Shown piece after piece: positions 38,500 to 47,833 of a DNA stretch of 64,000 nt. The notes beneath the pieces were generated by a model. That model searched no databases, was not told the origin of the DNA, and was given only the letters and a program-made list of their open reading frames with translations. The position numbers and the translations under genes were made by a program. The stretch comes from CAZWKQ01 sp964634005. GTDB lineage: Bacteria; Bacteroidota; Bacteroidia; Bacteroidales; JACABE01. Location of the stretch: the NCBI GenBank assembly GCA_964634005.1, contig CAZWKQ010000006.1, positions 1 to 64,000 on the forward strand, read 5' to 3'. Position 1 is the first letter of the stretch. Each line of letters starts with the position of its first letter.

Positions 38500-39837
38500 A
38501 TGAATTTTAAAAAAGTATTAAACGTACTTTTAATATTATTAATAGCAGTTTTGGGATTTTTTTTGATCAAATCGAATAATCTTCCTAAATATCATACATT
38601 TTTCTTTTCATTTATCTTTTTTATTGCAGCAGACTATTACATCTGGCTTCACATACATAAACAAATTCCGAAAATAAGATTTATATCAATTCCATTTAAA
38701 ATAATTTACTGGTTATCATTATTTTTAGTATTAGTATTACTTATTTCAACTTTGTTAAGCGATATCAAAATATGGCATCCAGTATTAAGAACTTATTTAT
38801 TTGGGTTGATATTCGTATTTTATGTTCCCAAACTTATTATTGCCCTTTTCTTATTCATTTCTGATATTTTCAGGTTTATAAAATTTACAAATGCTTTTAT
38901 TTTTAATAGAGCCAAATTTCATCAAAAATTTCCCAATAAACGATGGAAGCCTATTGTTATAAGCGGTTATATAATAGGAATATTTACTTTTATAGTACTA
39001 ATATGGGGGATGATATCTGAAGAATTTGACTTTGAAGTTAAAGATATCGATATTGAGTTTTCGAATCTGCCGGCCTCTTTTGATTCTTTGAAAATTGTTC
39101 AAATATCTGACATACATATCGGCAGCTGGTATGGTCATAAACCTCTTGATAATGCAATTGATAAAATAAATGAACTAAATCCCGATATTGTTTTCTTTAC
39201 GGGAGATATGGTAAATTTTTCGAGTCAGGAAGCACTGATATATAAGGAAAATCTGAAAAAAATATCTGCTCCGCTTGGGGTATTCGCTATTTTAGGCAAT
39301 CACGACTATGGCGATTATTCAAAATGGAAAGACCAAAAAGAAAAGGAAGCTAATATGCAAATATTATTTGACTTTTATAAGGAAATTGGTTGGAATTTGC
39401 TTAGGAATGAAGGAATTAAATTAGCAAAAGGGAAAGACACTATCCAAATAATTGGTGTTGAGAATTGGGGTAAAAACCCGAGATTCCCTCAAAAAGGAGA
39501 TATTAAGCTTGCTACAAGCAATTTGGACAGCACAAAATTTTCAATTCTACTTTCACACGACCCTACTCACTGGCAGTATATAATAAGTAAAGAGTATCCC
39601 AAAATTAATTTAACTCTTTCGGGTCATACTCACGCTATGCAAATGGGAATAGAACACGATAATTTTGAATGGAGTCCATCAGGCTTTATTTATAAATACT
39701 GGGGAGGGTTATATCAAAATGAAACAAATCGAAATCAATATCTTTATGTTAATCGTGGCTTAGGTGTAGTTGGTTATCCTGGCAGAATAGGTATTAAACC
39801 CGAAATAACCCTGATAAGATTACATAAAAAACTATAA
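38500..39837 (+). CDS. Membrane-anchored metallophosphoesterase
   Basis: The 445-residue protein has about five N-terminal membrane segments (first 175 residues) and a calcineurin-like phosphoesterase domain with all metal motifs: DIHIGSWYG, TGDMVN, GNHDYGD, SHDPTHW and SGHTHAMQ. This form is like YkuE/LpxH-type proteins; it may cleave a lipid or nucleotide phosphate ester. The substrate is not known. Confidence 0.88.
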   Translation: MNFKKVLNVLLILLIAVLGFFLIKSNNLPKYHTFFFSFIFFIAADYYIWLHIHKQIPKIRFISIPFKIIYWLSLFLVLVLLISTLLSDIKIWHPVLRTYLFGLIFVFYVPKLIIALFLFISDIFRFIKFTNAFIFNRAKFHQKFPNKRWKPIVISGYIIGIFTFIVLIWGMISEEFDFEVKDIDIEFSNLPASFDSLKIVQISDIHIGSWYGHKPLDNAIDKINELNPDIVFFTGDMVNFSSQEALIYKENLKKISAPLGVFAILGNHDYGDYSKWKDQKEKEANMQILFDFYKEIGWNLLRNEGIKLAKGKDTIQIIGVENWGKNPRFPQKGDIKLATSNLDSTKFSILLSHDPTHWQYIISKEYPKINLTLSGHTHAMQMGIEHDNFEWSPSGFIYKYWGGLYQNETNRNQYLYVNRGLGVVGYPGRIGIKPEITLIRLHKKL

Positions 39838-39953
39838 AAAAGCTTTAAACTGATTATTACTCTTAATAATTGCCGATATTAGTTTTATAAATACATCTTT
39901 ATTTCAACATTAAATAAATTACTGAAAATTAGTAATTTTTATCATTTATTGAT

Positions 39954-39961
39954 TATATTTG
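39954..39961 (+). promoter_or_regulatory. TAnnTTTG promoter element of the B12-kinase operon
   Basis: TATATTTG lies 18 bases before the ATG at 39979. Confidence 0.45.
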
Positions 39962-39978
39962 TAAATTATTAGTTAAAA

Positions 39979-40620
39979 ATGATTGAAGTAATAAAAAATG
40001 AATATTTAAAATATTTACTTAACGGTCAAAAAAACGAATGTTTAAAGATTGTTAATAATTTACTCGATCAGGGTATTGATATTAAACAACTTTACACTAA
40101 CTTGCTTCAATATTCATTATACGAGGTAGGAAAATTATGGGAATACAATAAAATTTCCGTAGCTAAGGAACATTTGGCCACTTCAATCACCGAATTTATA
40201 ATGAATACAATATATCCAAGAATTTTCTTGGCTGAACATACCGGTAAAAAAGCAATTGTAGCATGCTTACCAAACGAATTTCATCAGGTAGGAGCTAAAA
40301 TGGTTGCTGATATCTTCGAATTAAATGCTTGGGACGGGTACTTTTTAGGTTCTAATGTTCCTACAAATGACTTAATAAAAATGATTCAAGATATAAATCC
40401 AGATTTAGTAGGGATATCGATGAGTATATATTTCAATATCAGCGAACTTGTTTATATAGTCAATGAAATAAACAGCCAATTTCCAAATCAGAAAATAGTT
40501 GTAGGAGGTCAAGGATTTAATCAGGGGGGGAAAGATTTTATGTCAACTTTCCCCAATGTTACATATATCTCTGATATTTATAATTTGGAAAAATATATAA
40601 AAAAAATTGGATATGATTAA
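39979..40620 (+). CDS. Cobalamin-binding protein with CarH-type light-sensing motif
   Basis: The 213-residue protein has an N-terminal helical cap (B12-binding_2 type) and a Rossmann-like B12-binding domain. The B12 lower-ligand motif reads E100-x-H102-x-x-G105 (NEFHQVG). The cap carries W54-x9-E64-H65 (LWEY ... VAKEHLAT), the W-x9-EH signature that packs against the adenosyl group in CarH photoreceptors. The CarH histidine after Trp that forms the light adduct is Glu55 here. No DNA-binding domain is present, so output must go through a partner; the next gene, a histidine kinase, overlaps its end. It is probably a B12-dependent light or cobalamin sensor. Confidence 0.82.
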   Translation: MIEVIKNEYLKYLLNGQKNECLKIVNNLLDQGIDIKQLYTNLLQYSLYEVGKLWEYNKISVAKEHLATSITEFIMNTIYPRIFLAEHTGKKAIVACLPNEFHQVGAKMVADIFELNAWDGYFLGSNVPTNDLIKMIQDINPDLVGISMSIYFNISELVYIVNEINSQFPNQKIVVGGQGFNQGGKDFMSTFPNVTYISDIYNLEKYIKKIGYD

Positions 40621-41722
40621 TGAATTTCTTTTGGATAGGACCCTTATTGATTTTATTATAAATGATGCTAATTTACTTGTAATTATTTTTAATAATAACG
40701 GCAGAATCATTAAAACTAATAATTATTTCGGAGAATTAACAGGTAAAAGCGGGTGCGATTACAAAATAAATGACGTATTAATTGATTTCAAAAACACAAT
40801 TACTAATGAGATCTACAAAAGACAAGATAATCCGATTTTAATAAATGTTTCGACAAAAACAGGGATTCCTCAAACCTACTATTTTAGAATATATCCAATT
40901 GACAATCTGTTTCTTGCTATAGGAGAATTAAGCAATATTGAAATTGAAGAATTAAGATTATCTTTAATCCAACTAAACAATGACCTGAGCAACTTATCGA
41001 GAGAATTGCATAAAAAAAACGCAGAATTAGAAAAACTTAATGATTTGAAAAATCAAATATTGGGGATGGCTGCACACGACCTCAGAAATCCTATTGGCGT
41101 AGTATTATCATACAGTGATTATCTTTTGGAAGAATGCAAAGAATCATTAAACGATGAACAAATAAAGTTTATAGAGATCATAAGAAACTCGAGCGAATTT
41201 ATGCTTAAGCTACTAGACGACTTACTCGATTTGGCAAAAATCGAAATGGGAAAACTTATACTTAATAAAGAGAAATGCGATATTGTTAAACTTGCAAAAC
41301 AAAACATAGAAATAAACCGAATTATCGCCGGTAAAAAGCAAATTGATATATTTTTAAATGCTTACGATGATATTCCATTAATAGAAATTGACAAGTTGAA
41401 GATTGAACAAGTATTCAATAATCTTATTTCAAATGCGATAAAATATTCCAATAGAAATTCAAAAATAACCGTAAATATTTTTAAAAGTGAAAATAACATA
41501 GAAGTTTCAGTTTGTGATGAAGGCTTAGGAATTCCCGAAGAAGATTTAAATAATATCTTTAAACCGTTTTACAAAGCTAATGTAAAACCTACCGCTAATG
41601 AAGGCTCAACAGGTTTAGGCTTGGTTATTGTCAGAAAAATAATACTCGGTCATATGGGTAATATTTGGATAAAAAGTAAAGTAGGAAAAGGGACTACAGT
41701 ATATTTTTCTTTACCTTTTTAA
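40613..41722 (+). CDS. PAS sensor histidine kinase coupled to the B12 protein
   Basis: The soluble protein of about 369 residues has a PAS domain (about 1-110), a coiled coil (about 120-145), a HisKA domain with MAAHDLRNPIG, and a HATPase domain (NLISNAIKYS, STGLGLVIVRK). ATG 40613 overlaps the stop of the B12-binding gene; a TTG at 40607 in the same frame is an alternative. The overlap suggests that the B12 protein controls this kinase. No response regulator lies in the unit. Confidence 0.85.
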   Translation: MINEFLLDRTLIDFIINDANLLVIIFNNNGRIIKTNNYFGELTGKSGCDYKINDVLIDFKNTITNEIYKRQDNPILINVSTKTGIPQTYYFRIYPIDNLFLAIGELSNIEIEELRLSLIQLNNDLSNLSRELHKKNAELEKLNDLKNQILGMAAHDLRNPIGVVLSYSDYLLEECKESLNDEQIKFIEIIRNSSEFMLKLLDDLLDLAKIEMGKLILNKEKCDIVKLAKQNIEINRIIAGKKQIDIFLNAYDDIPLIEIDKLKIEQVFNNLISNAIKYSNRNSKITVNIFKSENNIEVSVCDEGLGIPEEDLNNIFKPFYKANVKPTANEGSTGLGLVIVRKIILGHMGNIWIKSKVGKGTTVYFSLPF

Positions 41723-41750
41723 TTTATCGATAATATTTAAAACAATTTAT

Positions 41751-42221
41751 ATGAAAAGAGAAAATTTAATAGAAACAGCAATGCAGATAAAGCAGCCAAG
41801 TATTGATGCTTATAATGAATTTTCTTCGAAATTAGATATTTTAGTTTCGGAAATGAATAAATTTATGCTTGAACGTAATGATTTAAAAAGTCTTATTGGT
41901 GAAGGAAATGCAAAAATGATGGAAGACAACCATCGCAATCATGCAAGATTTATGCAGTCTATTTTCAGAAATCATATTCCCGAAGTTTTAGTAGATACCG
42001 TATTATGGGTTTACAGAGCATACCGCTCACACGGATTCAACCTCACTTACTGGCCTGCACAATTGGATACATGGTTAATTGTATATAAAAACCACTTAAG
42101 CGAAAATACATATAACGAAATCTATCCGTTTTATTATTGGATGCTTATTAATCAGGCAGCTTTTGTTAAAATAAGTGACCAAATGTTGAATAATTTCGAT
42201 ACACCGAAACATTCGTTTTAG
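41751..42221 (+). CDS. Unrecognised helical protein in the B12-kinase operon
   Basis: The 156-residue protein is nearly all helical by eye and has no signal peptide or membrane segment. It contains a His-rich piece (DNHRNHARFM) and an aromatic core (VLWVYRAYRSHGF, TYWPAQLD). It starts 28 bases after the kinase gene on the same strand. I do not recognise the family. A role as a partner of the B12 sensor or as its output is possible from context only. Confidence 0.6.
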   Translation: MKRENLIETAMQIKQPSIDAYNEFSSKLDILVSEMNKFMLERNDLKSLIGEGNAKMMEDNHRNHARFMQSIFRNHIPEVLVDTVLWVYRAYRSHGFNLTYWPAQLDTWLIVYKNHLSENTYNEIYPFYYWMLINQAAFVKISDQMLNNFDTPKHSF

Positions 42222-42230
42222 AATAATATT

Positions 42231-44645
42231 CTATTTTTCGAAAACTATATCTATAAGCTCTATCATTTCATTGATATAGTGAAAATTAAGACCTTCAATA
42301 TAGCTTTTATTTATTTCGTTTATATGTTTTTCATTTTCTGACGATAGCACAATATCTGTTATTTTAGATCTTTTTGCAGCAAGTATTTTTTCCCTTATAC
42401 CTCCCACAGGCAAAACTTTTCCTCTTAAAGTAATTTCACCTGTCATAGCTATATTGGATTTTACCTTTCTTTTTGTAAATGCCGAAGTAAGAGCGGTGAA
42501 CAAAGTAATACCCGCTGAAGGACCATCTTTAGGGGTAGCTCCTTCGGGAATATGAATATGAACATTGGTTTTCTCGAAGATATCAGAAGATATATTAAGT
42601 TTTTGGGCATTAGCCTTCAAATATTCATATGCCAAAATAGCCGATTCTTTCATAACATCGCCCAAATTGCCGGTTAAGGTCAAATTCCCTTTACCTTGAC
42701 TTAAGCTTGCCTCAACAAATAAAATTTCTCCGCCAACCGATGTCCATGCTAAACCAGTAGCAACTCCGACAAGACTTTTCTTTAGTAAGATATCATGATT
42801 AACAAGCGGAATTCCTAAAATTTCTTCAATATCAGATACCGAAAGGGTCTTTTTGTATGGTTCCTGATTTGCTATAAATTTGGCTCGATTTCTGATTACT
42901 TTAGCAATATTTTTTTCTAATTGTCTTACCCCCGATTCTCGGGTATATTCATCAATAATCTTTTTCAAAACTGCTTCTGAAAATTTCAATTGAGAAGATT
43001 TAACACCGTGTTCCTTAAGTTGTTTAGGAATTAAGTGACGTTTGGCAATCTCAATTTTCTCTTCCATTATGTATCCGTTTATTTCAATTACTTCCATTCT
43101 GTCTCTCAATGCCGGATGAATGGTAGATAGTGTATTGGCAGTAGAAATAAACATTATTTTTGATAAATCGAAAGTTTCTTCAATAAAGTTGTCGTAGAAA
43201 GCATTATTTTGCTCAGGATCCAACACTTCCAACAGAGCAGCTGCAGGGTCCCCGTTAATATTCATCCCCAGAATTTTATCAATTTCATCAAGAACAAAAA
43301 CCGGATTAGCAGATTTTGCTTTTCTAAGCTGCTGTATAATTCTTCCGGGCATAGCCCCAATATATGTTTTCCTGTGACCTCTTATCTCCGATTCGTCTCT
43401 TAAACCGCCCAACGACATTCTTATATACTTTCTGTTTAAAGCGCGTGCTACCGACTTTCCTAAAGAAGTTTTCCCGACTCCCGGAGGACCTACCAAACAA
43501 ATTATTGGTGACTTCATATCGCCTTTTAGCTTTAAAACAGCTAAATATTCTATTATTCTTTCTTTAACTTTTTCAAGGCCGAAGTGATCTTCGTCTAATA
43601 CTTTTTGTGCATTGTTTAAATCAAAATTATCTTCGGTATATTCGTTCCATGGTAATTCTACTAGGATATTCAAATAATTCAGTTGAACCGAAAAATCGGG
43701 CGATGAAGGATTTATTCTTTGCAGTTTTTTAAGTTCTTTCTCAAAAGTTTCTGCAACCTCCTTCGACCAAAGTTTTTTTTCTGCCTTTTGTTTTAATTCA
43801 TTTATTTCCTGTTCATTAGGTGCACCACCTAACTCTTCCTGTATTGTTTTAAGTTGTTGACTTAAAAAATAATCGCGTTGTTGCTTATCGATATCAATTT
43901 TTACTTTGTTTTGGATTTGATTTTTAAGCTCTAACAATTGAAGCTCTTGAGTAAGAGATGCTAAAACTACATTAGCACGGTCTTTTAAGTCAGAAAGTTC
44001 TAAAAGTTTTTGTTTTTCTATTATATCGATATTCAGATTAGAAGAAATAAAATTAACCAAAAATTGAGGACTTTCAATATTTTGAATGGCAAATGCAGCT
44101 TCAGAAGGTATATTTGGAGATAATTTGATAATCTGTATTGATAAATCTTTAAGCGAAGAAATAAGAGCTTCGAAAGCTTTATCCTTTTTAATTTTTTCAA
44201 CAGAACCATACTTTTTGGCTTCAGCTATGAAATAAGGTTCGCTTTGAAGCAATAAACCTGTTTGGAAGCGTTTTTTACCTTGAATTATTATTGTAGTGCT
44301 TCCGTCGGGCATTTGTAACGTTTTTAATATCAGCGCTACTGTGCCTATTTTAAACAAATCTTCAAATTCGGGATCTTCCTGGTCTTTATCCTTTTGAGCA
44401 ACAACACCAATTAATTTTGAACCCTTATAAGCATCTTTAATAAGTTTAATGGACTTATCACGTCCTACAGTAATCGGAAATACTACACCGGGAAATAAAA
44501 CATTATTTCGCAAAGGAAGAATTGGCAATACTTCAGGAATTGCCTCAGCATTCATCTGTTCCTCATCCTCCGATGAAAGTAAAGGTATAAATTCAGTTTC
44601 ATCATTCAAAAAATCAGTAAATCGAATATTATCTTTATTAAACAT
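42231..44645 (-). CDS. lon: ATP-dependent Lon protease
   Basis: The 804-residue protein has the N-terminal substrate domain, an AAA+ module with Walker A GPPGVGKTS (near 380) and Walker B VFVLDEIDK, and a C-terminal serine-lysine protease domain with the catalytic Ser in PKDGPSAGIT. It degrades damaged and regulatory proteins in the cytosol. It starts 17 bases after the GlmU-like gene. Confidence 0.97.
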   Translation of the reverse strand: MFNKDNIRFTDFLNDETEFIPLLSSEDEEQMNAEAIPEVLPILPLRNNVLFPGVVFPITVGRDKSIKLIKDAYKGSKLIGVVAQKDKDQEDPEFEDLFKIGTVALILKTLQMPDGSTTIIIQGKKRFQTGLLLQSEPYFIAEAKKYGSVEKIKKDKAFEALISSLKDLSIQIIKLSPNIPSEAAFAIQNIESPQFLVNFISSNLNIDIIEKQKLLELSDLKDRANVVLASLTQELQLLELKNQIQNKVKIDIDKQQRDYFLSQQLKTIQEELGGAPNEQEINELKQKAEKKLWSKEVAETFEKELKKLQRINPSSPDFSVQLNYLNILVELPWNEYTEDNFDLNNAQKVLDEDHFGLEKVKERIIEYLAVLKLKGDMKSPIICLVGPPGVGKTSLGKSVARALNRKYIRMSLGGLRDESEIRGHRKTYIGAMPGRIIQQLRKAKSANPVFVLDEIDKILGMNINGDPAAALLEVLDPEQNNAFYDNFIEETFDLSKIMFISTANTLSTIHPALRDRMEVIEINGYIMEEKIEIAKRHLIPKQLKEHGVKSSQLKFSEAVLKKIIDEYTRESGVRQLEKNIAKVIRNRAKFIANQEPYKKTLSVSDIEEILGIPLVNHDILLKKSLVGVATGLAWTSVGGEILFVEASLSQGKGNLTLTGNLGDVMKESAILAYEYLKANAQKLNISSDIFEKTNVHIHIPEGATPKDGPSAGITLFTALTSAFTKRKVKSNIAMTGEITLRGKVLPVGGIREKILAAKRSKITDIVLSSENEKHINEINKSYIEGLNFHYINEMIELIDIVFEK

Positions 44646-44661
44646 GCTTTCAGTAATTTAA

Positions 44662-45858
44662 TTAGTTATTTGAACGTCTGATTTTGTGTGTAATATTGAA
44701 AACGTATGTTAAAATATTCTCATCGGTGCGGGTAAACTCAATATTTCTTCTTTCGTAAACCCTTTTAGCAACATCAATAGCTTTATCAATTTCATAGGTT
44801 TTGAAACCGTTATTTCCGCCCCATGAAAATGAAGGTATAAAGTTTCTGTGAAATCCGCTTCCGTAAATATTTGAATTAACTCCTACAACAGTACCTGTAT
44901 TAAACATGGTATTAATACCGCACTTCGAATAGTCGCCCATAATCAAACCGCAAAACTGTAACCCTGTATTTACAAAAGTTTCGTAGAAATAGTTCCATAA
45001 CTTAACTTCATCGTATGTATTTTTAAGATTAGAAGTATTAGAATCGGCACCAATATTACACCATTCACCAATTACAGAATTACCAACAAACCCGTCATGA
45101 GCTTTATTTGAATAACCGAAAATAACAACATTATTCAATTCTCCGCCAACTTTTGAATAAGGCCCAACAGTAGTTGCACCATATATTTTTGCACCCATTT
45201 TTACCTGAGAATGCTCGCATAAAGCAAAAGGCCCTCTTATCAAGCTTCCTTCCATAATTTCTGCATCTTTGGCTATATAAACAGGTCCATTGTTAACATT
45301 AATAGTAGAACATTCAATAACAGCACCCTCTTCGATAAACAGATTATCTTTGTTCCCAATCAATCTGTTTGAACTTGGTAAAGGTTGACTTTTACGTTTT
45401 TTGGTAATCAGTTTAAAATCATTTTCTATTTCCTGATGATTATATTGAAAAATTTCCCAAGTATTATTTAGCTTAATGTGCTTTATATCAGTTTCGATTT
45501 CTTCGAAATTAGTCATACTTTCATCACCAAAGTTCTCGAAATCGACATCTTTAAGTTTATATGCAATTATATACTCTCCACCACTAAGTGCCTGATTGTT
45601 CTTTAGTTTTAGAATTTCATCGACTAATTCTTTAGTAGGAATTACAGATGCATTTATCAAAAAATTATCTTCCTCAATATTTAGAGGATATTTTTCGCTT
45701 AAATAGTCTTCTGTTAATGTGAATGTTTTTGATTTAAGATAATATTCCCATTTTTCCCTTATTGTTAAAATTCCTATCCTGATATCAGCTACAGGACGAA
45801 TAAAAACCAAAGGCAACAGGTTAGCTCGCATCGAATCATCAAATAATATATAATTCAT
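44662..45858 (-). CDS. GlmU-like sugar nucleotidyltransferase/left-handed beta-helix protein
   Basis: The 398-residue protein begins with a nucleotidyltransferase-like segment (ILFDDSMRANLLPLVF) and continues with hexapeptide repeats of a left-handed beta helix (about 190-330). It belongs to the GlmU-like family common in Bacteroidota, of uncertain substrate. It could make or acetylate a UDP sugar. It is transcribed together with lon. Confidence 0.8.
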   Translation of the reverse strand: MNYILFDDSMRANLLPLVFIRPVADIRIGILTIREKWEYYLKSKTFTLTEDYLSEKYPLNIEEDNFLINASVIPTKELVDEILKLKNNQALSGGEYIIAYKLKDVDFENFGDESMTNFEEIETDIKHIKLNNTWEIFQYNHQEIENDFKLITKKRKSQPLPSSNRLIGNKDNLFIEEGAVIECSTINVNNGPVYIAKDAEIMEGSLIRGPFALCEHSQVKMGAKIYGATTVGPYSKVGGELNNVVIFGYSNKAHDGFVGNSVIGEWCNIGADSNTSNLKNTYDEVKLWNYFYETFVNTGLQFCGLIMGDYSKCGINTMFNTGTVVGVNSNIYGSGFHRNFIPSFSWGGNNGFKTYEIDKAIDVAKRVYERRNIEFTRTDENILTYVFNITHKIRRSNN

Positions 45859-45893
45859 ATAACTTTTTAATTAAATATTTTTACTAAATTACA

Positions 45894-45927
45894 AAAAAAG
45901 CCCTTTTTATTAAAAAGAGCTTTTTTA
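45894..45927 (-). terminator. Terminator of rpmE2
   Basis: AAAAAAGC-CCTTTTTA pairs with TAAAAAG-AGCTTTTTT with one mismatch. It lies downstream of rpmE2 on the minus strand and before the GlmU-like start. Confidence 0.7.
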
Positions 45928-45952
45928 AAATTTATTGCTTATTAAACAAAAA

Positions 45953-46219
45953 TTATTTGTTTCTGTTTTCAAAATGTTTTTGATATTTAGTTTTAAACTT
46001 ATCAACACGTCCTGCAGTATCAACCAATTTAATTTTTCCGGTAAAAAACGGGTGAGAAGTGTTTGAAATTTCTAATTTTACCAACGGATACTCCTTGCCG
46101 TCTGTATAAACAATTGTTTCTTTAGTTTTCACAGTTGATTTAGTCAAAAACATATAATCGTTGGAAATATCTTTAAAAACAACGAACCTGTAATCCTGTG
46201 GATGAATATCCTTTTTCAT
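45953..46219 (-). CDS. rpmE2: 50S ribosomal protein L31 type B
   Basis: The 88-residue protein starts MKKDIHPQDYRFVVF and contains SNTSHPFFTGK, the type B signature. It has no zinc-binding cysteines, as expected for the zinc-independent paralogue. The start has a CAAAATTA (reverse TAATTTTG) promoter element at 46288-46295. Confidence 0.95.
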   Translation of the reverse strand: MKKDIHPQDYRFVVFKDISNDYMFLTKSTVKTKETIVYTDGKEYPLVKLEISNTSHPFFTGKIKLVDTAGRVDKFKTKYQKHFENRNK

Positions 46220-46287
46220 CTTATTTCTTTTAAATTATTATAATTAATTAATTTTTAAAACTTTATTTCTTTATTCAAAACAGCCTG

Positions 46288-46295
46288 CAAAATTA
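46288..46295 (-). promoter_or_regulatory. TAnnTTTG promoter element of rpmE2
   Basis: CAAAATTA on the plus strand lies about 70 bases before the rpmE2 start. Confidence 0.45.
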
Positions 46296-46366
46296 ATATT
46301 TATTTCAATAATAACAAATATTATGTTATTTTTTTTAATATCTTTTTTAAATACAATTTTAATTAT

Positions 46367-46374
46367 TAATTTTG
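46367..46374 (+). promoter_or_regulatory. TAnnTTTG promoter element of the dockerin gene
   Basis: TAATTTTG ends two bases before the ATG at 46376. A transcript would start at about 46380, which argues for the downstream ATG at 46439 as the real start. Confidence 0.45.
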
Positions 46375-46438
46375 TATGATTAAAAATAAAGTATTCTTTA
46401 TGAATATTTTTTGGTCAAGAGTTAATAAAATATATTAT

Positions 46439-47575
46439 ATGAAATCATATCTAATAATATTAATTTCATTTTTTTTCTATTTTTCTGGCATTTCCCAAAA
46501 TCCATCATATAAAATCGAAATTAAAAATGATAATCACATATCCCCAACTCAATTCGTGTTTGATATTTTTATAACCAATACTTCTAACACTCCTATTTGG
46601 GAAAATAGTTTTCAACTTCAAGGAATTCAACTAGGAATAAAAATTAATAGCAACATTTTAAATGGAGGAACTATAACGCCTTCAATTATTAGCGGATTTT
46701 CTGATATGTCGCCTGCAAATCAACCTACTTCAGCAAATTTATCAATGCAAGGCTCAACAACTTCCGGCAATTATGGACTAAAAATGACAGTGAAAGCTGC
46801 TACATATGGAAATGGGACCTTAATAACAACCAATGCTAAACGTATTTGTAGAATAATGTTAACAAACTCCTCCCCATTTAATTTAGCAGAAAAAATGAAC
46901 TTCACTTGGAATTTTTCCCGAGTTCCTTGGCAAACAAAAGTATCTGCATTTTTACCTTTAGCAACAGATATAACAAGTTTTGGAGAATTTCTATACCCAA
47001 AAAATCTAAACCTTTCATTAATTTTAGAAGGTTTATATAATGGTTACAATATGGTATCTTCTTCAGATAATAATGGCTATAAATGGGGTACAAATATTGC
47101 TGATATTATTAATATTGAATTGCATAATGCATCAAATCCAAGCACAATAGAATATTCCAAATCGTTTCAAATTCTGGGAAATAATGGTCTTTGTTCTGTT
47201 GATTTACCTCAAACGATTAAAGACTCTTTTTATATTGTTATCAAGCACAGGAATAGTTTAGAAACATGGAGCAAGGTCCCTATTTCATTTAATTCAAATA
47301 TAATTAATTATAATTTTTCAGAATCTCAATCTTCTGCTTTTGGTGATAATTTAAAACAAGTTGATGTAAGTGTTTTTGCCATTTTTGCTGGTGATGTTAA
47401 TCAGGATGGATTAGTTGATGGAAGCGATATGTCTGATATTGAATTAGATAATAATAATTTTATATCAGGTTATGCAATTACTGATATTAATGGAGATGGT
47501 ATAGTGGATGGTTCAGATATTTCAATAGTGGAAACTAATAATAACAACTTTATTGGAGTTATTAAACCATATTAA
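46439..47575 (+). CDS. Secreted dockerin-type protein
   Basis: With ATG 46439 the 378-residue protein begins with a signal peptide (KSYLIILISFFFYFSGISQ). The first 190 residues form a beta-rich domain of unknown role. The C-terminal 170 residues match the C-terminus of the protein at 57987-59978: an 'X-like' beta module (LILEGLYNGYNM ... YIVIKHRNSLETWS) and a dockerin-type pair of calcium loops (GDVNQDGLVDGSDMS and TDINGDGIVDGSDIS), then NNNNFIGVIKPY at the end. No cohesin and no T9SS-type tail follow. It is a candidate client of the cohesins encoded at 55611-64000. Confidence 0.8.
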   Translation: MKSYLIILISFFFYFSGISQNPSYKIEIKNDNHISPTQFVFDIFITNTSNTPIWENSFQLQGIQLGIKINSNILNGGTITPSIISGFSDMSPANQPTSANLSMQGSTTSGNYGLKMTVKAATYGNGTLITTNAKRICRIMLTNSSPFNLAEKMNFTWNFSRVPWQTKVSAFLPLATDITSFGEFLYPKNLNLSLILEGLYNGYNMVSSSDNNGYKWGTNIADIINIELHNASNPSTIEYSKSFQILGNNGLCSVDLPQTIKDSFYIVIKHRNSLETWSKVPISFNSNIINYNFSESQSSAFGDNLKQVDVSVFAIFAGDVNQDGLVDGSDMSDIELDNNNFISGYAITDINGDGIVDGSDISIVETNNNNFIGVIKPY

Positions 47576-47599
47576 TGAATTTGATATAAAGCTCATTTT

Positions 47600-47633
47600 A
47601 CATTGAAAAATTGTATTGCCAATTTTTCAATGT
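47600..47633 (+). terminator. Terminator of the dockerin gene
   Basis: ACATTGAAAAATTG (47600-47613) pairs perfectly with CAATTTTTCAATGT (47620-47633), followed by a T-rich stretch. The rest of the gap to queE shows only the promoter at 47813-47820. Confidence 0.7.
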
Positions 47634-47812
47634 ATTCTATTTTTATTACTAATTTAATATTGAATTGTACTTTTAAAATCGGATATTAAAAGTTATAAAA
47701 ATTTAAATGCAAAATACATTATATCAATAAAATTTACTGTGAATTTTGGGGATTGAATCAACAAAATAATGCTACAAAAACAATATCTTAACGCCAAAAT
47801 CTACAATTATTC

Positions 47813-47820
47813 TATATTTG
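47813..47820 (+). promoter_or_regulatory. TAnnTTTG promoter element of queE
   Basis: TATATTTG ends 13 bases before the TTG start of queE, which implies a very short leader. Confidence 0.45.
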
Positions 47821-47833
47821 CAAAAAAAATATT

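Noticed and set aside
39979..41722. Methyltransferase corrinoid protein
   Set aside because: The cap has the W-x9-EH pattern of photoreceptors, and the neighbour is a kinase, not a methyltransferase.
46376..46438. Upstream start of the dockerin gene
   Set aside because: It lies next to the -7 element, before the likely transcript start, and would hide the signal peptide that begins at 46439.
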